Positions 52,035 through 61,467 of a stretch of 64,000 bases of DNA are shown here, in pieces. The stretch is taken from contig JBHORC010000016.1 in the NCBI GenBank assembly GCA_042408445.1, positions 1 to 64,000 on the forward strand, read 5' to 3'. Both the position numbers and the translations under genes were made by a program. The stretch is from CF-46 sp042408445 (GTDB lineage Bacteria; Chloroflexota; Limnocylindria; Limnocylindrales; CSP1-4). The notes beneath the pieces are model-generated. The model was not told the DNA's origin. It searched no databases and saw nothing but the letters and a program-made list of their open reading frames with translations. Each line of letters opens with the position of its first letter. Within the stretch, counting starts at the first letter, position 1.

Positions 52035-52277
52035 ATGGCCCTCCCCCTCCCCACGATCAGCCTCGAACCGGATCCGTACCGGCTGGCGCCGCAGCGCATC
52101 CGACGGTGCACGTTTCGGCGACTCATCCAGATCGACAGCGGGGCGGATCGGCTGTACGACGTGGAGTGCCTGCTGCCCGATCGCCGGGTGCCGATCCCCC
52201 TCGGCCATCTCGACGCCGCCACGCCGATCTGCAATGCGTGCACGGCGCCGCACACGTTCCGACCGGACGAGGACTGA
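52035..52277 (+). CDS. Small conserved-looking cysteine protein, unknown function
   Basis: 80 aa from ATG at 52035. Four cysteines: RRCTFRRL, DVECLLPD and the CNAC pair in TPICNACTAPHTFRPDED; with the nearby His they could make a zinc site. No membrane helix or signal. YDVECLLPDRRVPIPLGHLD reads like a compact beta-sheet core, so it is probably a real gene. Its own promoter-like element precedes it and it converges on rnpB. Family not recognised. Confidence 0.6.
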   Translation: MALPLPTISLEPDPYRLAPQRIRRCTFRRLIQIDSGADRLYDVECLLPDRRVPIPLGHLDAATPICNACTAPHTFRPDED

Positions 52278-52363
52278 CCGCTCCTTCGTCCACTGACGCT
52301 CCGTCAGCGACCAGGGTCGCCACGACAGCGCCGCACGCGGCTCGCGCTCGGGACTGGGAAGAG

Positions 52364-52734
52364 CGTCAGCGAGGCCGTCTGTAAGCCGAGTTCTGTCGCG
52401 ACGGCGAACCGTCGCGGATGGCCATCCATCTGGGGCCGCCGGTTGCCCGACGGCTCATGCGGCCGACCCGAGGGCTGGGCAGCGCACCTCTCCCCCGCCG
52501 AGTTGCCCCGACGGGTTGCGCCCTCCTATTTGGCCTTGCTCCGGGTGGAGTTTGCCCCGTTTCACTCCGTCGCCGGCTTGCGCCTCCGACGGCATCGTCA
52601 CTGTGGCACTGGTCCTCGTCTCACGACGGGCGGGCGTTACCCGCCACCCTGCGCTGCGGAGCTCGGACTTTCCTCACGCCGTTCACGGGGTTGCCCCCGA
52701 CGTGGCGCGCGACCATCCGACGGCCTCGCTGACG
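52364..52734 (-). ncRNA. rnpB: RNase P RNA, bacterial type
   Basis: The minus strand holds the universal landmarks: GAGGAAAGTCCGAGCTCC near the 5' end (conserved region I), the AGACGAGGACCAGTGCCACAG segment, the CAAACTCC..CAAGGCCAAATAGG core, GAGAGGTGCGCTGCCC, AGATGGATGGCCATC, and ACAGAACTCGGCTTACAG before the 3' end. P1 is a perfect 16-bp helix (52719-52734 with 52364-52379). About 371 nt, normal for type A. It is the catalytic subunit that matures tRNA 5' ends. Confidence 0.97.
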
Positions 52735-52739
52735 GTGGG

Positions 52740-52745
52740 ATTCTA
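52740..52745 (-). promoter_or_regulatory. Likely -10 element of rnpB
   Basis: Minus-strand TAGAAT sits six bases upstream of the first P1 nucleotide (52734), the spacing expected for transcription starting at the mature 5' end. No good -35 hexamer is seen 16-18 bp further upstream. Confidence 0.45.
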
Positions 52746-52793
52746 GCCGCTCGCGTCCGACGCACCGGCGTCGCCCGTCCGGCACGCGGTGGA

Positions 52794-53258
52794 TCAGCCC
52801 TCGTGCTCGGCGACGAACACGATCTCGCCAGCCGGCCCCGTCAGGATCAGGCGACCGTCTCCCGTCCGGGTCGCCTTCGTCGCCGTCGAGACGCCGCGGA
52901 CGAAGATGCCCTCCTGATTCATGATCCGCTCGTCCACGCAGGCCATCGCCGTCATCGCGAGCGCCTTCTCGTCGAACCGGATCGCGCCGGACCCCGGCTC
53001 GAACCCGTACGTGCCGCCGTAGGAATTGCAGCCCGCAGAGCCGCTGACTGCACTGTCGGTGAACCGGATCGTTGGCGCCACGGGACCGATCGGCCGCACG
53101 CCGTTGATCGTGAACGCTGACCAGGACGTTCCGGCGAGCGACGGAGCGGCCGCCGGCGACGCACCGCCCGAGTCGCCCCCGGCGTCATCGCAGCCGGCGA
53201 CCACAAGGGAGATCGCGAGGAACGCGAGGAACAGGCCGAGCCGGGCGAGCGTGCGCAT
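52794..53258 (-). CDS. META-domain (DUF306) lipoprotein
   Basis: 154 aa from ATG at 53258. Signal peptide with lipobox (FLAISLVVAGC, Cys at about 24), short Gly/Ser linker, then a META/HslJ-like domain: LAGTSWSAFTINGV, TIRFTDSAVSGSAGCNSYGGTY, ALAMTAMACVDERIMNQEGIF and the closing GRLILTGPAGEIVFVAE. HslJ-type proteins are linked to stress or antibiotic tolerance; function here is unknown. It is anchored outside the membrane. It lies 26 bp after the RNase H-like gene on the same strand, possibly as the last gene of the sdh operon. Confidence 0.88.
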   Translation of the reverse strand: MRTLARLGLFLAFLAISLVVAGCDDAGGDSGGASPAAAPSLAGTSWSAFTINGVRPIGPVAPTIRFTDSAVSGSAGCNSYGGTYGFEPGSGAIRFDEKALAMTAMACVDERIMNQEGIFVRGVSTATKATRTGDGRLILTGPAGEIVFVAEHEG

Positions 53259-53284
53259 CGCCCGCCTGACGACGACCAGCCCGG

Positions 53285-53833
53285 TCAGGTTCCGGCGGCC
53301 GCGGCCGGTCGGGTGACCACGACCGCGCGCCCGCCCGCCGCGACCCGATCGATGGCCTCGTTGCACATCGCGTCGGCCAGCGTGTTCTGCGCGCGGGGCA
53401 CGTGCGTCGCCGACCACCGCTCGAACCCGCGGAGCGTCCGCCTCGACGCCTCCCAGAGTGGGATCAGCTTCGCGTCCTTGACCCGCCATCGTCCGGCAAG
53501 CTGCTCGACGATCAGCTTGGAGTCCAGGAGCATCACCACCTCGCGTGCCCCGAGCTCCGCCGCGAGGGCGAGCGCCCGGACGACGGCGGTGTACTCCGCC
53601 ACGTTGTTCGTCTGCACGCCGAGGAACTCGGAGATCGTCGCGTCCGGCCGGGCACGGGGGTCACGTGCATCGGGGCGAGCGAGGTCGATCAGGACAGCGC
53701 CGGCCGACGCCGGTCCCGGGTTCCCGCGGGCCGCGCCGTCCGTCCGCACGACGAACCCGGGCCGCCGACCCGCATCGCGCGTCTCCTGCGAGGCCGCCGG
53801 ACCCGGCAGATCGGGAAACAGACGGTCCGTCAG
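53285..53833 (-). CDS. RNase H-like domain protein (RNase HI family), start uncertain
   Basis: 182 aa if it begins at CTG 53833-53831, overlapping the sdhB TGA; GTG at 53749 would give 154 aa but cuts into the first beta-strand (FVVRTDG). The acidic catalytic residues are present: D in VVRTDGAARGNPGPA, E in NNVAEYTAVVRAL, D in VVMLLDSKLIVEQL and a late D in AQNTLADAMCNEA. The basic helix of E. coli RNase HI is not obvious, so it resembles the short RnhA-like proteins of Gram-positives and archaea. Expected activity: cleavage of RNA in RNA-DNA hybrids. It is placed directly behind sdhB. Confidence 0.85.
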   Translation of the reverse strand: MTDRLFPDLPGPAASQETRDAGRRPGFVVRTDGAARGNPGPASAGAVLIDLARPDARDPRARPDATISEFLGVQTNNVAEYTAVVRALALAAELGAREVVMLLDSKLIVEQLAGRWRVKDAKLIPLWEASRRTLRGFERWSATHVPRAQNTLADAMCNEAIDRVAAGGRAVVVTRPAAAAGT

Positions 53834-54534
53834 CTCTGTCGCTCGACGATCGCGGAGCTGACCTCGAGGATCGCCTGGGTGATGTGGATCCCCCGCGGAC
53901 ACGCATCCGAGCAGTTGAAGATCGTCCGGCAGCGCCAGACGCCGTCCTTGTCGGCGAGGATCTCGAGCCGCTCGTCGGCGCCGGCATCCCGCGAGTCGAA
54001 GATGAACCGGTGGGCGTTGACGATCGCGGCGGGGCCGACATACGACGGCTGGGCCCAGAACGACGGGCAGGACGACGTGCACGCCGCGCAGAGGATGCAC
54101 TTCGTCGTGTCGTCGTAGCGGGCTCGATCCTTCGGGCTCTGGATCCGCTCGCGGGCCGGCGCGGGGCCGTCCTCGACGAGGTACGGCTGGACGCTCTTCA
54201 GCTTCGCGAAGAAGCCGTCCATGTCGACGACGAGGTCCTTCACGACCGGCAGCCCGGGCAGCGGGGCGATCGTGATCCGGCGCTTGCCCAGCTGCTCGAG
54301 CCGCACGGTGCAGGCGAGCCGGTTGCGACCGTTGATCAGCATCGCGTCCGAACCGCAGACGCCGTGCGCACACGACCGCCGGAACGTCAGCGTCCCGTCC
54401 TGCTCGTACTTCACGCGGTGGAGCAGATCGAGGATCCGGTCGCCCTTCGGGTCGCCCTCGACCTGGTAGGCCTCCCAGTGCGGGCGTTCGTCCCGTTCGG
54501 GGTCGTAGCGAAGGATTCGGAGATCGACCTGCAT
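53830..54534 (-). CDS. sdhB: Succinate dehydrogenase iron-sulfur subunit
   Basis: 234 aa. The 2Fe-2S ligands are in CAHGVCGSDAMLING and the following LACTVRLEQL; the 4Fe-4S and 3Fe-4S ligands are in CILCAACTSSCP, WRCRTIFNCSDACPRG. It passes electrons from SdhA flavin to the membrane quinone site. Length and spacing match SdhB/FrdB. It is the last subunit gene of sdhCDAB, 27 bp after sdhA, and its stop overlaps the inferred start of the RNase H-like gene. Confidence 0.97.
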   Translation of the reverse strand: MQVDLRILRYDPERDERPHWEAYQVEGDPKGDRILDLLHRVKYEQDGTLTFRRSCAHGVCGSDAMLINGRNRLACTVRLEQLGKRRITIAPLPGLPVVKDLVVDMDGFFAKLKSVQPYLVEDGPAPARERIQSPKDRARYDDTTKCILCAACTSSCPSFWAQPSYVGPAAIVNAHRFIFDSRDAGADERLEILADKDGVWRCRTIFNCSDACPRGIHITQAILEVSSAIVERQS

Positions 54535-54561
54535 GCTCGTTCGGCTCGGCTTTCGTTCGGC

Positions 54562-56313
<1,752 letters not shown>

Positions 56314-56315
56314 CG

Positions 56316-56735
56316 TCAGGTCGCGGCCGGCAGGAGGCTCTTCACGGTGAGCAGGGCGATCGAGCCCATCGCGAACAGGACGATCGCGACGATGTACAGG
56401 GCCATCGTGATCAACGTGCGGAGACCGCCGTGGGTGTAGTCCTGGACGATCGTCCGGAGACCCATGAACGCGTGGAAGACGACGAACGCGAGCATGAGCC
56501 AGTCCGCCGTCCGGACGCCGAGGTTCGCCCAGCGCTGGTCGATCCACGACGCGCTCTGGTCCGCCGGGTCGTACAGGACGTGGGTGATCAGGAAGTGGCT
56601 CAGCGCGAGCACGAACAGCCCCAGCCCGGTGAGCCGCATCAGGTACCAGACAGCGAGCTCCCAGCCGCCGCCGGACGGTCGCGCCCGGCTGCCGCTCGCG
56701 CCGCGGCGGATGCCGGCGCCGCCCGAGGCGCTCAT
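56316..56735 (-). CDS. sdhD: Succinate dehydrogenase membrane anchor subunit, SdhD type
   Basis: 139 aa from ATG at 56735, in an ATGA overlap with sdhC. Three membrane helices: WYLMRLTGLGLFVLALSHFL, WLMLAFVVFHAFMGLRTIV, and LITMALYIVAIVLFAMGSIA. Histidines in ALSHFLITH and VVFHAFMGLR are candidates for haem b ligation. Helix order and context identify it as SdhD, although anchor subunits diverge in sequence. Confidence 0.9.
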   Translation of the reverse strand: MSASGGAGIRRGASGSRARPSGGGWELAVWYLMRLTGLGLFVLALSHFLITHVLYDPADQSASWIDQRWANLGVRTADWLMLAFVVFHAFMGLRTIVQDYTHGGLRTLITMALYIVAIVLFAMGSIALLTVKSLLPAAT

Positions 56736-57100
56736 CGCGTCCCCTCCCAGATCGGTCGGAGGATGACGAACGCGACCGGAAGCCCGACGACGACGAAGAT
56801 CGCCCACGCCGCGAGCCACATCTCGCGGTGGAAGCGCGTCATCGCCGGCCAGAAATCCATGATCACGATCCGCAGCCCGTTGAGGGCGTGGTAGAGGAGC
56901 GCGGCGCCGAGAAGCATCTCCCCCACCCGGCCGATCGGGCTCGCGTAGATCGACAGGAGCTCGTCATAGAGGCGCGGGTTCGCGCCCGAGAGCCAGATGT
57001 CAAAGACGTGGAGGACGATGAAGACCCAGATCGCGAGGCCGGAGATCCGGTGGAACGCCCACGCGACCATGCCGACCGAGCCGCGATAGCGGAACAGCAT
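56732..57100 (-). CDS. sdhC: Succinate dehydrogenase cytochrome b subunit
   Basis: 122 aa with three helices. AWAFHRISGLAIWVFIVLHV holds the quinone-site HRxSG motif, and ALLYHALNGLRIVIMDFW contains the conserved haem-ligand His. With SdhD it anchors SdhAB and reduces quinone. It is 37 bp downstream of the isocitrate dehydrogenase gene and likely in the same transcript. Confidence 0.93.
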   Translation of the reverse strand: MLFRYRGSVGMVAWAFHRISGLAIWVFIVLHVFDIWLSGANPRLYDELLSIYASPIGRVGEMLLGAALLYHALNGLRIVIMDFWPAMTRFHREMWLAAWAIFVVVGLPVAFVILRPIWEGTR

Positions 57101-57137
57101 CGGCGGTCGATCCCCTCGTGCAGCCGGCCGTCGGGCG

Positions 57138-58214
57138 TCAGGCGGCCGAGCCGGCCGACCCGGCGGACCCGGCCGTCGTCCCGGCGCCGCTCGACGCGGG
57201 CGATGCCGTTCGGCCGAGCTCGTCGATCACCGCGTCGGCGAACTGGCTCGTTCCGGCGTCACCACCGAGATCCGACGTCGTTCGGCGGCCTTCCGCGATC
57301 ACGGTCCGGATCGCGCCCTCGACCCGTTCGGCCGCGGCCTGCTCGCCGAGGTGCCGGAGCATCAGCACACCGGACAGCATCAGGGCCGTCGGGTTCGCCT
57401 TGTTCTGGCCCGCGTACTTCGGGGCCGAGCCGTGGACGGGCTCGAACACAGCCGCCTCGAGCCCGATGTTCGCCCCCGGTGCGACGCCGAGCCCACCCAC
57501 CAGGCCGGCGCACAGGTCGCTGACGATGTCGCCGTACAGGTTCGGCAGCACGAGCACGTCGTAGAGGTCCGGCTTCTGGACGAGCTGCATGCACATGTTG
57601 TCGACGATCCGGTCCTCGAATTCGACCCGACCTTCGTACTCCGCGGCGACGGTCCGACAGCTCTCCAGGAAGAGCCCGTCGGACAGTTTCATGATGTTCG
57701 CCTTGTGCACTGCTGTGACCTTGCGGCGGCCGTTGGCGACCGCGTAGTCGAAGGCGAACCGGGCGATCCGCTCCGACGCCTCCCGCGTGATGATCTTGAT
57801 GCTCTCCGCCGCATCACGACCGACGCGATGCTCGATGCCGGCGTAGAGGTCCTCGGTGTTCTCGCGGACGATGACCAGGTCGACGTCCTCGTAGCGCGTC
57901 TCGAGGCCCTTGATCGAGCGCGCCGGCCGAAGGTTGGCGTACAGGCCGAGCGTCTGGCGAAGCGTGACGTTGACGCTCCGGAAGCCCTCGCCGACCGGCG
58001 TCGTGATCGGACCCTTCAGCGCGACCCGGTTCCGCAGGATCGATTCGAGGACCGGCTCCGGAAGCGGCGTGCCGTGCTCCGCGAGCATCGCCTCGCCCGC
58101 TTCCTGGACCTCCCACTCGAACGCGACGCCCGATGCGTCGAGGACGCGACGCGTCGCCTCCGCGAGCTCCGGTCCAATGCCGTCGCCGGGGATCAGGGTG
58201 ACTCGGTGGGCCAT
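57138..58214 (-). CDS. Isocitrate/isopropylmalate dehydrogenase family, probably NAD-dependent isocitrate dehydrogenase
   Basis: 358 aa. TLIPGDGIGPEL opens the fold; SVNVTLRQTLGLYANLRPARS is the substrate loop with the Ser and Arg residues of isocitrate dehydrogenases; VIVRENTEDLYAGIEH is characteristic of NAD-linked isocitrate dehydrogenases rather than LeuB. VHKANIMKLSDGLF holds the active-site Lys, and FEPVHGSAPKYAGQNKANPTA the cofactor region. A Ser/Ala/Gly tail closes it. It converts isocitrate to 2-oxoglutarate and leads the sdhCDAB operon. Homoisocitrate dehydrogenase is an unlikely alternative. Confidence 0.9.
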   Translation of the reverse strand: MAHRVTLIPGDGIGPELAEATRRVLDASGVAFEWEVQEAGEAMLAEHGTPLPEPVLESILRNRVALKGPITTPVGEGFRSVNVTLRQTLGLYANLRPARSIKGLETRYEDVDLVIVRENTEDLYAGIEHRVGRDAAESIKIITREASERIARFAFDYAVANGRRKVTAVHKANIMKLSDGLFLESCRTVAAEYEGRVEFEDRIVDNMCMQLVQKPDLYDVLVLPNLYGDIVSDLCAGLVGGLGVAPGANIGLEAAVFEPVHGSAPKYAGQNKANPTALMLSGVLMLRHLGEQAAAERVEGAIRTVIAEGRRTTSDLGGDAGTSQFADAVIDELGRTASPASSGAGTTAGSAGSAGSAA

Positions 58215-58273
58215 GCAGCCATTCTATCCGTGGGACCGCCGCGAGCGACGGGCGCGGGCCGGACGACGACGAC

Positions 58274-58304
58274 ACGGCCGGCTCCCGATGAAGGAGCCGG
58301 CCGT
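58274..58304 (-). terminator. Hairpin terminator after the propeller protein gene
   Basis: A perfect 12-bp stem (58274-58285 with 58293-58304) with a 7-nt loop begins 21 bp past the minus-strand stop at 58326. No U-tract is obvious. It separates the ECF pair from the isocitrate dehydrogenase-sdh operon. Confidence 0.65.
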
Positions 58305-58325
58305 CAGAGCCGCCAGCGGACCGCG

Positions 58326-59591
58326 TCAGGGAGCCAAGCGTTGCCACGTCGCCCGCTCGGCGATCCCCGCCGGGAGCTTCCGACCCGGCAGCGAGCCAGT
58401 CGGATCCAGCAGCCAGGTCGACGCGTCGGCACCGTAGTACGCGATCACCTGCGACCCGTCTGGCGAGAACTGGGCCACGTCGAGGTTGGTGGCCTGCATC
58501 CCCGGACCGATCTCGAGGACCGCTCCTCCGCGGGCCGGCACGACGGCGAGGTGCTTGAGGCTGCTCCCGTGATAGCGAATGAAGAGCAGGAGCGAGCCGT
58601 CCGGCGACCACACAGGGCCCTCGTCGATCACGCCGCCGCCTGACGCCGGAGCGAACGCCGGCGTCACGTCGCGCCCGGTCGCGACCTCGAAGAGTCGGAG
58701 GCGGCCGTCGGTGCCGTCCCACACGTTGGTCGCGATGGTCGTGCCGTCCGGCGATAGGCTCGCATTGAGACTGGCGGACCGCGCCGCGTTCGCCGTGATC
58801 GTCCGGAGGCCGCCGCCGTCTACGCCCACCGCAAACAGGCCATCACCCGATGTGGTCGACCCGCGGAAGGTCAGCTCGCTGTCACCAGGCCCGAAGGCGA
58901 GGAATTCAGGTGTCAAGCCGCCGGTATCGATCACCTGCGGCTGGGTCGAGCCATCGACCGTCAAGACTTGGAGCGCTTGCTTTCCGGCGATGTCGGACGA
59001 GACCGCGACCCGCGTTCCGTCGTGCGTCCAGACGGCGTCGTACAGGTTGGTGACGGGCGACGTCAGGGGACGCACGTCCGTCCCGTCGACGTTCGCGACC
59101 ATGATCGTGCCGGCTTTCCCGTCCGTGGCCGGGTTCACGGCCGCGTCGCGAAGAAAGAGGAACCTGGTCCCGTCGGGTGACAGCCACGGGAGGGTGTCAT
59201 CGGACGGTCCCGCGATCACTGTCGACACAGCGCCGCTGACGGCGTCGAGCGTGTGGATGTCGTGGTCCGACCCGCTGAACAGGATTGCGCCGTTGCGAGC
59301 CGGGCCGAAGGGCGCCGGGAGCGGGCGGGGGCGAGAGCCGACGAAGAGGGCGGCCGCGGCGATCACCGCGACGAGGCCGATCACGACGAGCAGCCAGGCG
59401 ACCCTGGGCAACGGGGCGGAACGGAGGGTTGTCTGCACTGGGAGCCACCTTTCGAGGCTCGACCATGCCGGTCGCTGCCGGGTATGGGCCGTTCGAACCA
59501 GGACGTCGTCGAGGTAGTCGGGCGCGCCGCGTCCGGCCTGTTCGCCGAGCCAGTTCGAGACGACGCCGTTGAAGTCGTTCCGCTTGATCAT
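58326..59591 (-). CDS. Membrane protein with TolB/WD40-like beta-propeller, partner of an ECF sigma factor
   Basis: 421 aa, ATG at 59591 in an ATGA overlap with the sigma gene. The cytoplasmic N-terminus (residues 1-60) lacks zinc cysteines but has an acidic/aromatic helix pattern (APDYLDDVLVRTAHTRQRPA, WSSLERWLP). One membrane helix follows (VAWLLVVIGLVAVIAAAALFV). The rest is a PD40-type propeller: DTLPWLSPDGTRFLFL, DAVWTHDGTRVAVSS, SLNASLSPDGTTIATN, GPVWSPDGSLLLFI and DVAQFSPDGSQVIAYY. By position it is the anti-sigma regulator, sensing something outside. The ligand is unknown. Confidence 0.82.
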   Translation of the reverse strand: MIKRNDFNGVVSNWLGEQAGRGAPDYLDDVLVRTAHTRQRPAWSSLERWLPVQTTLRSAPLPRVAWLLVVIGLVAVIAAAALFVGSRPRPLPAPFGPARNGAILFSGSDHDIHTLDAVSGAVSTVIAGPSDDTLPWLSPDGTRFLFLRDAAVNPATDGKAGTIMVANVDGTDVRPLTSPVTNLYDAVWTHDGTRVAVSSDIAGKQALQVLTVDGSTQPQVIDTGGLTPEFLAFGPGDSELTFRGSTTSGDGLFAVGVDGGGLRTITANAARSASLNASLSPDGTTIATNVWDGTDGRLRLFEVATGRDVTPAFAPASGGGVIDEGPVWSPDGSLLLFIRYHGSSLKHLAVVPARGGAVLEIGPGMQATNLDVAQFSPDGSQVIAYYGADASTWLLDPTGSLPGRKLPAGIAERATWQRLAP

Positions 59592-60145
59592 GCGAGGCCG
59601 CCCTCCACGAGCTCAGCCCGCGGACGGGCATCGGCGTCGAGCGCCGCACGCATGGCTTGAAGCGCCCGGTGCAGGCGCGATTTCGCCGTTCCGAGCGGGA
59701 TTCCGAGCGCGAACGCGACTTCCGGCAACGGTAGGTCGAGATAGTGGTGAAGGACGATGAGGGCCCGCGCCTGAGGCTCGAGGCGGCTGAAGCCGCGTTC
59801 GAGCTGGTCGCGGTCGACCATGACGGCGTTGGCGTCGTCTCGGTCGGGATGATCGATCGGGGTCAGGTCGACATCGAGGAGATGGCGCCGCAGGCGGCGC
59901 GCCTCGTCGATGCAGGCCCGGTAGAGCAGCCGATGGAGCCAGGCGTCGAACCGGTCCGGGCTGCGCAGGGTGGGTAGGTCGCGCCAGGCCCGGACGAGCG
60001 CCTCCTGGACGGCGTCCTTGGCTTGGTCAGGGTCGCGGAGGATGAGCCGGGCGGCGGCGTCGAGCCGGACGATCGCGGCGGCCGCAAGCGTGGCGAAGGC
60101 GTCATGATCGCCTTGCCGCGCTCGTTCCACGAGTTCCTGCTGCAT
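59588..60145 (-). CDS. ECF-family RNA polymerase sigma factor
   Basis: 185 aa from ATG at 60145, preceded by GAGGGG; a GTG at 60184 would add 13 residues. Region 2: ARQGDHDAFATLAAAAIVRL, DQAKDAVQEALVRAWRDL, W..RLLYRACIDEARRLRR; region 4: LEPQARALIVLHHYLDLPL with the DNA-binding helix VAFALGIPLGTAKSRLHRAL. It is divergent from sucC across a 137-bp gap and overlaps the propeller gene downstream. Confidence 0.93.
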   Translation of the reverse strand: MQQELVERARQGDHDAFATLAAAAIVRLDAAARLILRDPDQAKDAVQEALVRAWRDLPTLRSPDRFDAWLHRLLYRACIDEARRLRRHLLDVDLTPIDHPDRDDANAVMVDRDQLERGFSRLEPQARALIVLHHYLDLPLPEVAFALGIPLGTAKSRLHRALQAMRAALDADARPRAELVEGGLA

Positions 60146-60282
60146 TGCGCCCCTCGGCGGCGGCACGGCCGACGTGGCGTGCACATTGAGTATGGCGAGA
60201 CGGCCCGGGCCGACCGTTCCGAATTCGCCTCGGGCGCTACCATCGGACCCCCCAACCGCGTCGATGAGGGAGTCCGCCGCGC

Positions 60283-61467
60283 GTGAAGATCCAGGAAGCC
60301 GACGCCAAGTCGCTCCTCATGGCTCAGGGCCTGCCGGTCCCGCCGTGGGCGGTCGCCCATTCGGCGTCGGAGGCTCGCGCCGCCGCCGAGCGATTCCTCG
60401 CGGACGCGCCAGCCGGCCAACCCGTCGTCATCAAGGCGCAGGTGCTCGTCGGCGGCCGCGGCAAGGCCGGCGGCGTGAAGCTCGCGGCGACCGCCGACGA
60501 GGCGGAGCGGGTCGCGGCCGCGATCCTCGGCCTCGAGATCAAGGGGATCCCCGTCCGAAAGGTCCTCGTCGGTCCCGCCGCGACGATCGTCAAGGAGCTC
60601 TACCTCTCGGCGGTCCTCGACCGGTCGAGCCGGCGGATCCTCCTCATGGGATCGGCGGAAGGCGGCGTCGAGATCGAGCAGGTCGCCGCCGAACGACCCG
60701 ACGCGATCGTCACCGTCCCGGCGGACCCGTTCCTCGGTCTCCTCCCCTACCAGGCCCGGGAGATGGCCTTCCGTCTCGGGCTCGGCGCGCATCTCAAGGC
60801 GTTCGTCGGGATCGCGACCGGGCTGGTCCGGACGATCCAGGCCTACGATGCGGACCTCGTCGAGATCAACCCGCTCGCGATCGTCCAGGAGGGCGGCGAG
60901 GGGCGCGAGGGCGGCGCCGCCGAGAGCCTCCAATGCCTCGACGCGAAGATCACCCTCGACGATTCGGCCCTGTGGCGGCATCCCGGCCTGGAGGATCTCC
61001 GCGATCCGGACGAGGAGGACCCCACGGATCGGGCGGCGCGCGAGGCGGGGCTCACGTTCATCAAGCTCGACGGGACGATCGGCTGCATGGTCAACGGCGC
61101 CGGGCTGGCGATGACGACGATGGACCTGGTGAAGCGGGCCGGCGGCGAGCCGGCGAACTTCCTCGACATCGGCGGCGGCGCCAGGGCGGACAAGGTCGCC
61201 GCCGCGATGCGCCTGATCCTCGCCGACCCGAAGGTGAACGCGATCCTCGTGAACATCTTCGGCGGGATCACCCGCGGCGACGAGGTTGCCCGCGGCCTCA
61301 TCGAGGCGCGCGGCCAGCAGGAGCGCGACGTCCCGATGGTCGTCCGGATCGTCGGCACGAACGCCGCCGAGGCCGCGGTACTGCTCCGGGAGGCGCGGTT
61401 CGAGACGGCGGAGACGCTCGACGAGGCGGCCCGGCGGGCGGTCGAAGCGTCGCGAGCCGCGGCATGA
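60283..61467 (+). CDS. sucC: Succinyl-CoA synthetase beta subunit
   Basis: 394 aa, GTG start. ATP-grasp: KAQVLVGGRGKAGGVKLA, VEINPLAI, then the C-terminal ligase domain with FIKLDGTIGCMVNGAGLAMTTMD and NFLDIGGGA, and ILVNIFGGITRGDEVA. It binds nucleotide and succinate and, with SucD, makes succinyl-CoA with substrate-level ATP/GTP turnover. It overlaps sucD by ATGA. A small insert (GGEGREGGAAES, around residue 210) interrupts the usual VEINPL...DAK stretch. Confidence 0.97.
   Translation: MKIQEADAKSLLMAQGLPVPPWAVAHSASEARAAAERFLADAPAGQPVVIKAQVLVGGRGKAGGVKLAATADEAERVAAAILGLEIKGIPVRKVLVGPAATIVKELYLSAVLDRSSRRILLMGSAEGGVEIEQVAAERPDAIVTVPADPFLGLLPYQAREMAFRLGLGAHLKAFVGIATGLVRTIQAYDADLVEINPLAIVQEGGEGREGGAAESLQCLDAKITLDDSALWRHPGLEDLRDPDEEDPTDRAAREAGLTFIKLDGTIGCMVNGAGLAMTTMDLVKRAGGEPANFLDIGGGARADKVAAAMRLILADPKVNAILVNIFGGITRGDEVARGLIEARGQQERDVPMVVRIVGTNAAEAAVLLREARFETAETLDEAARRAVEASRAAA

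Noticed and set aside
52294..52308. Small CTGACG/CGTCAG hairpin after the 80-aa gene
   Set aside because: Only 6 bp with a 3-nt loop and no U-tract; too weak to call a terminator.
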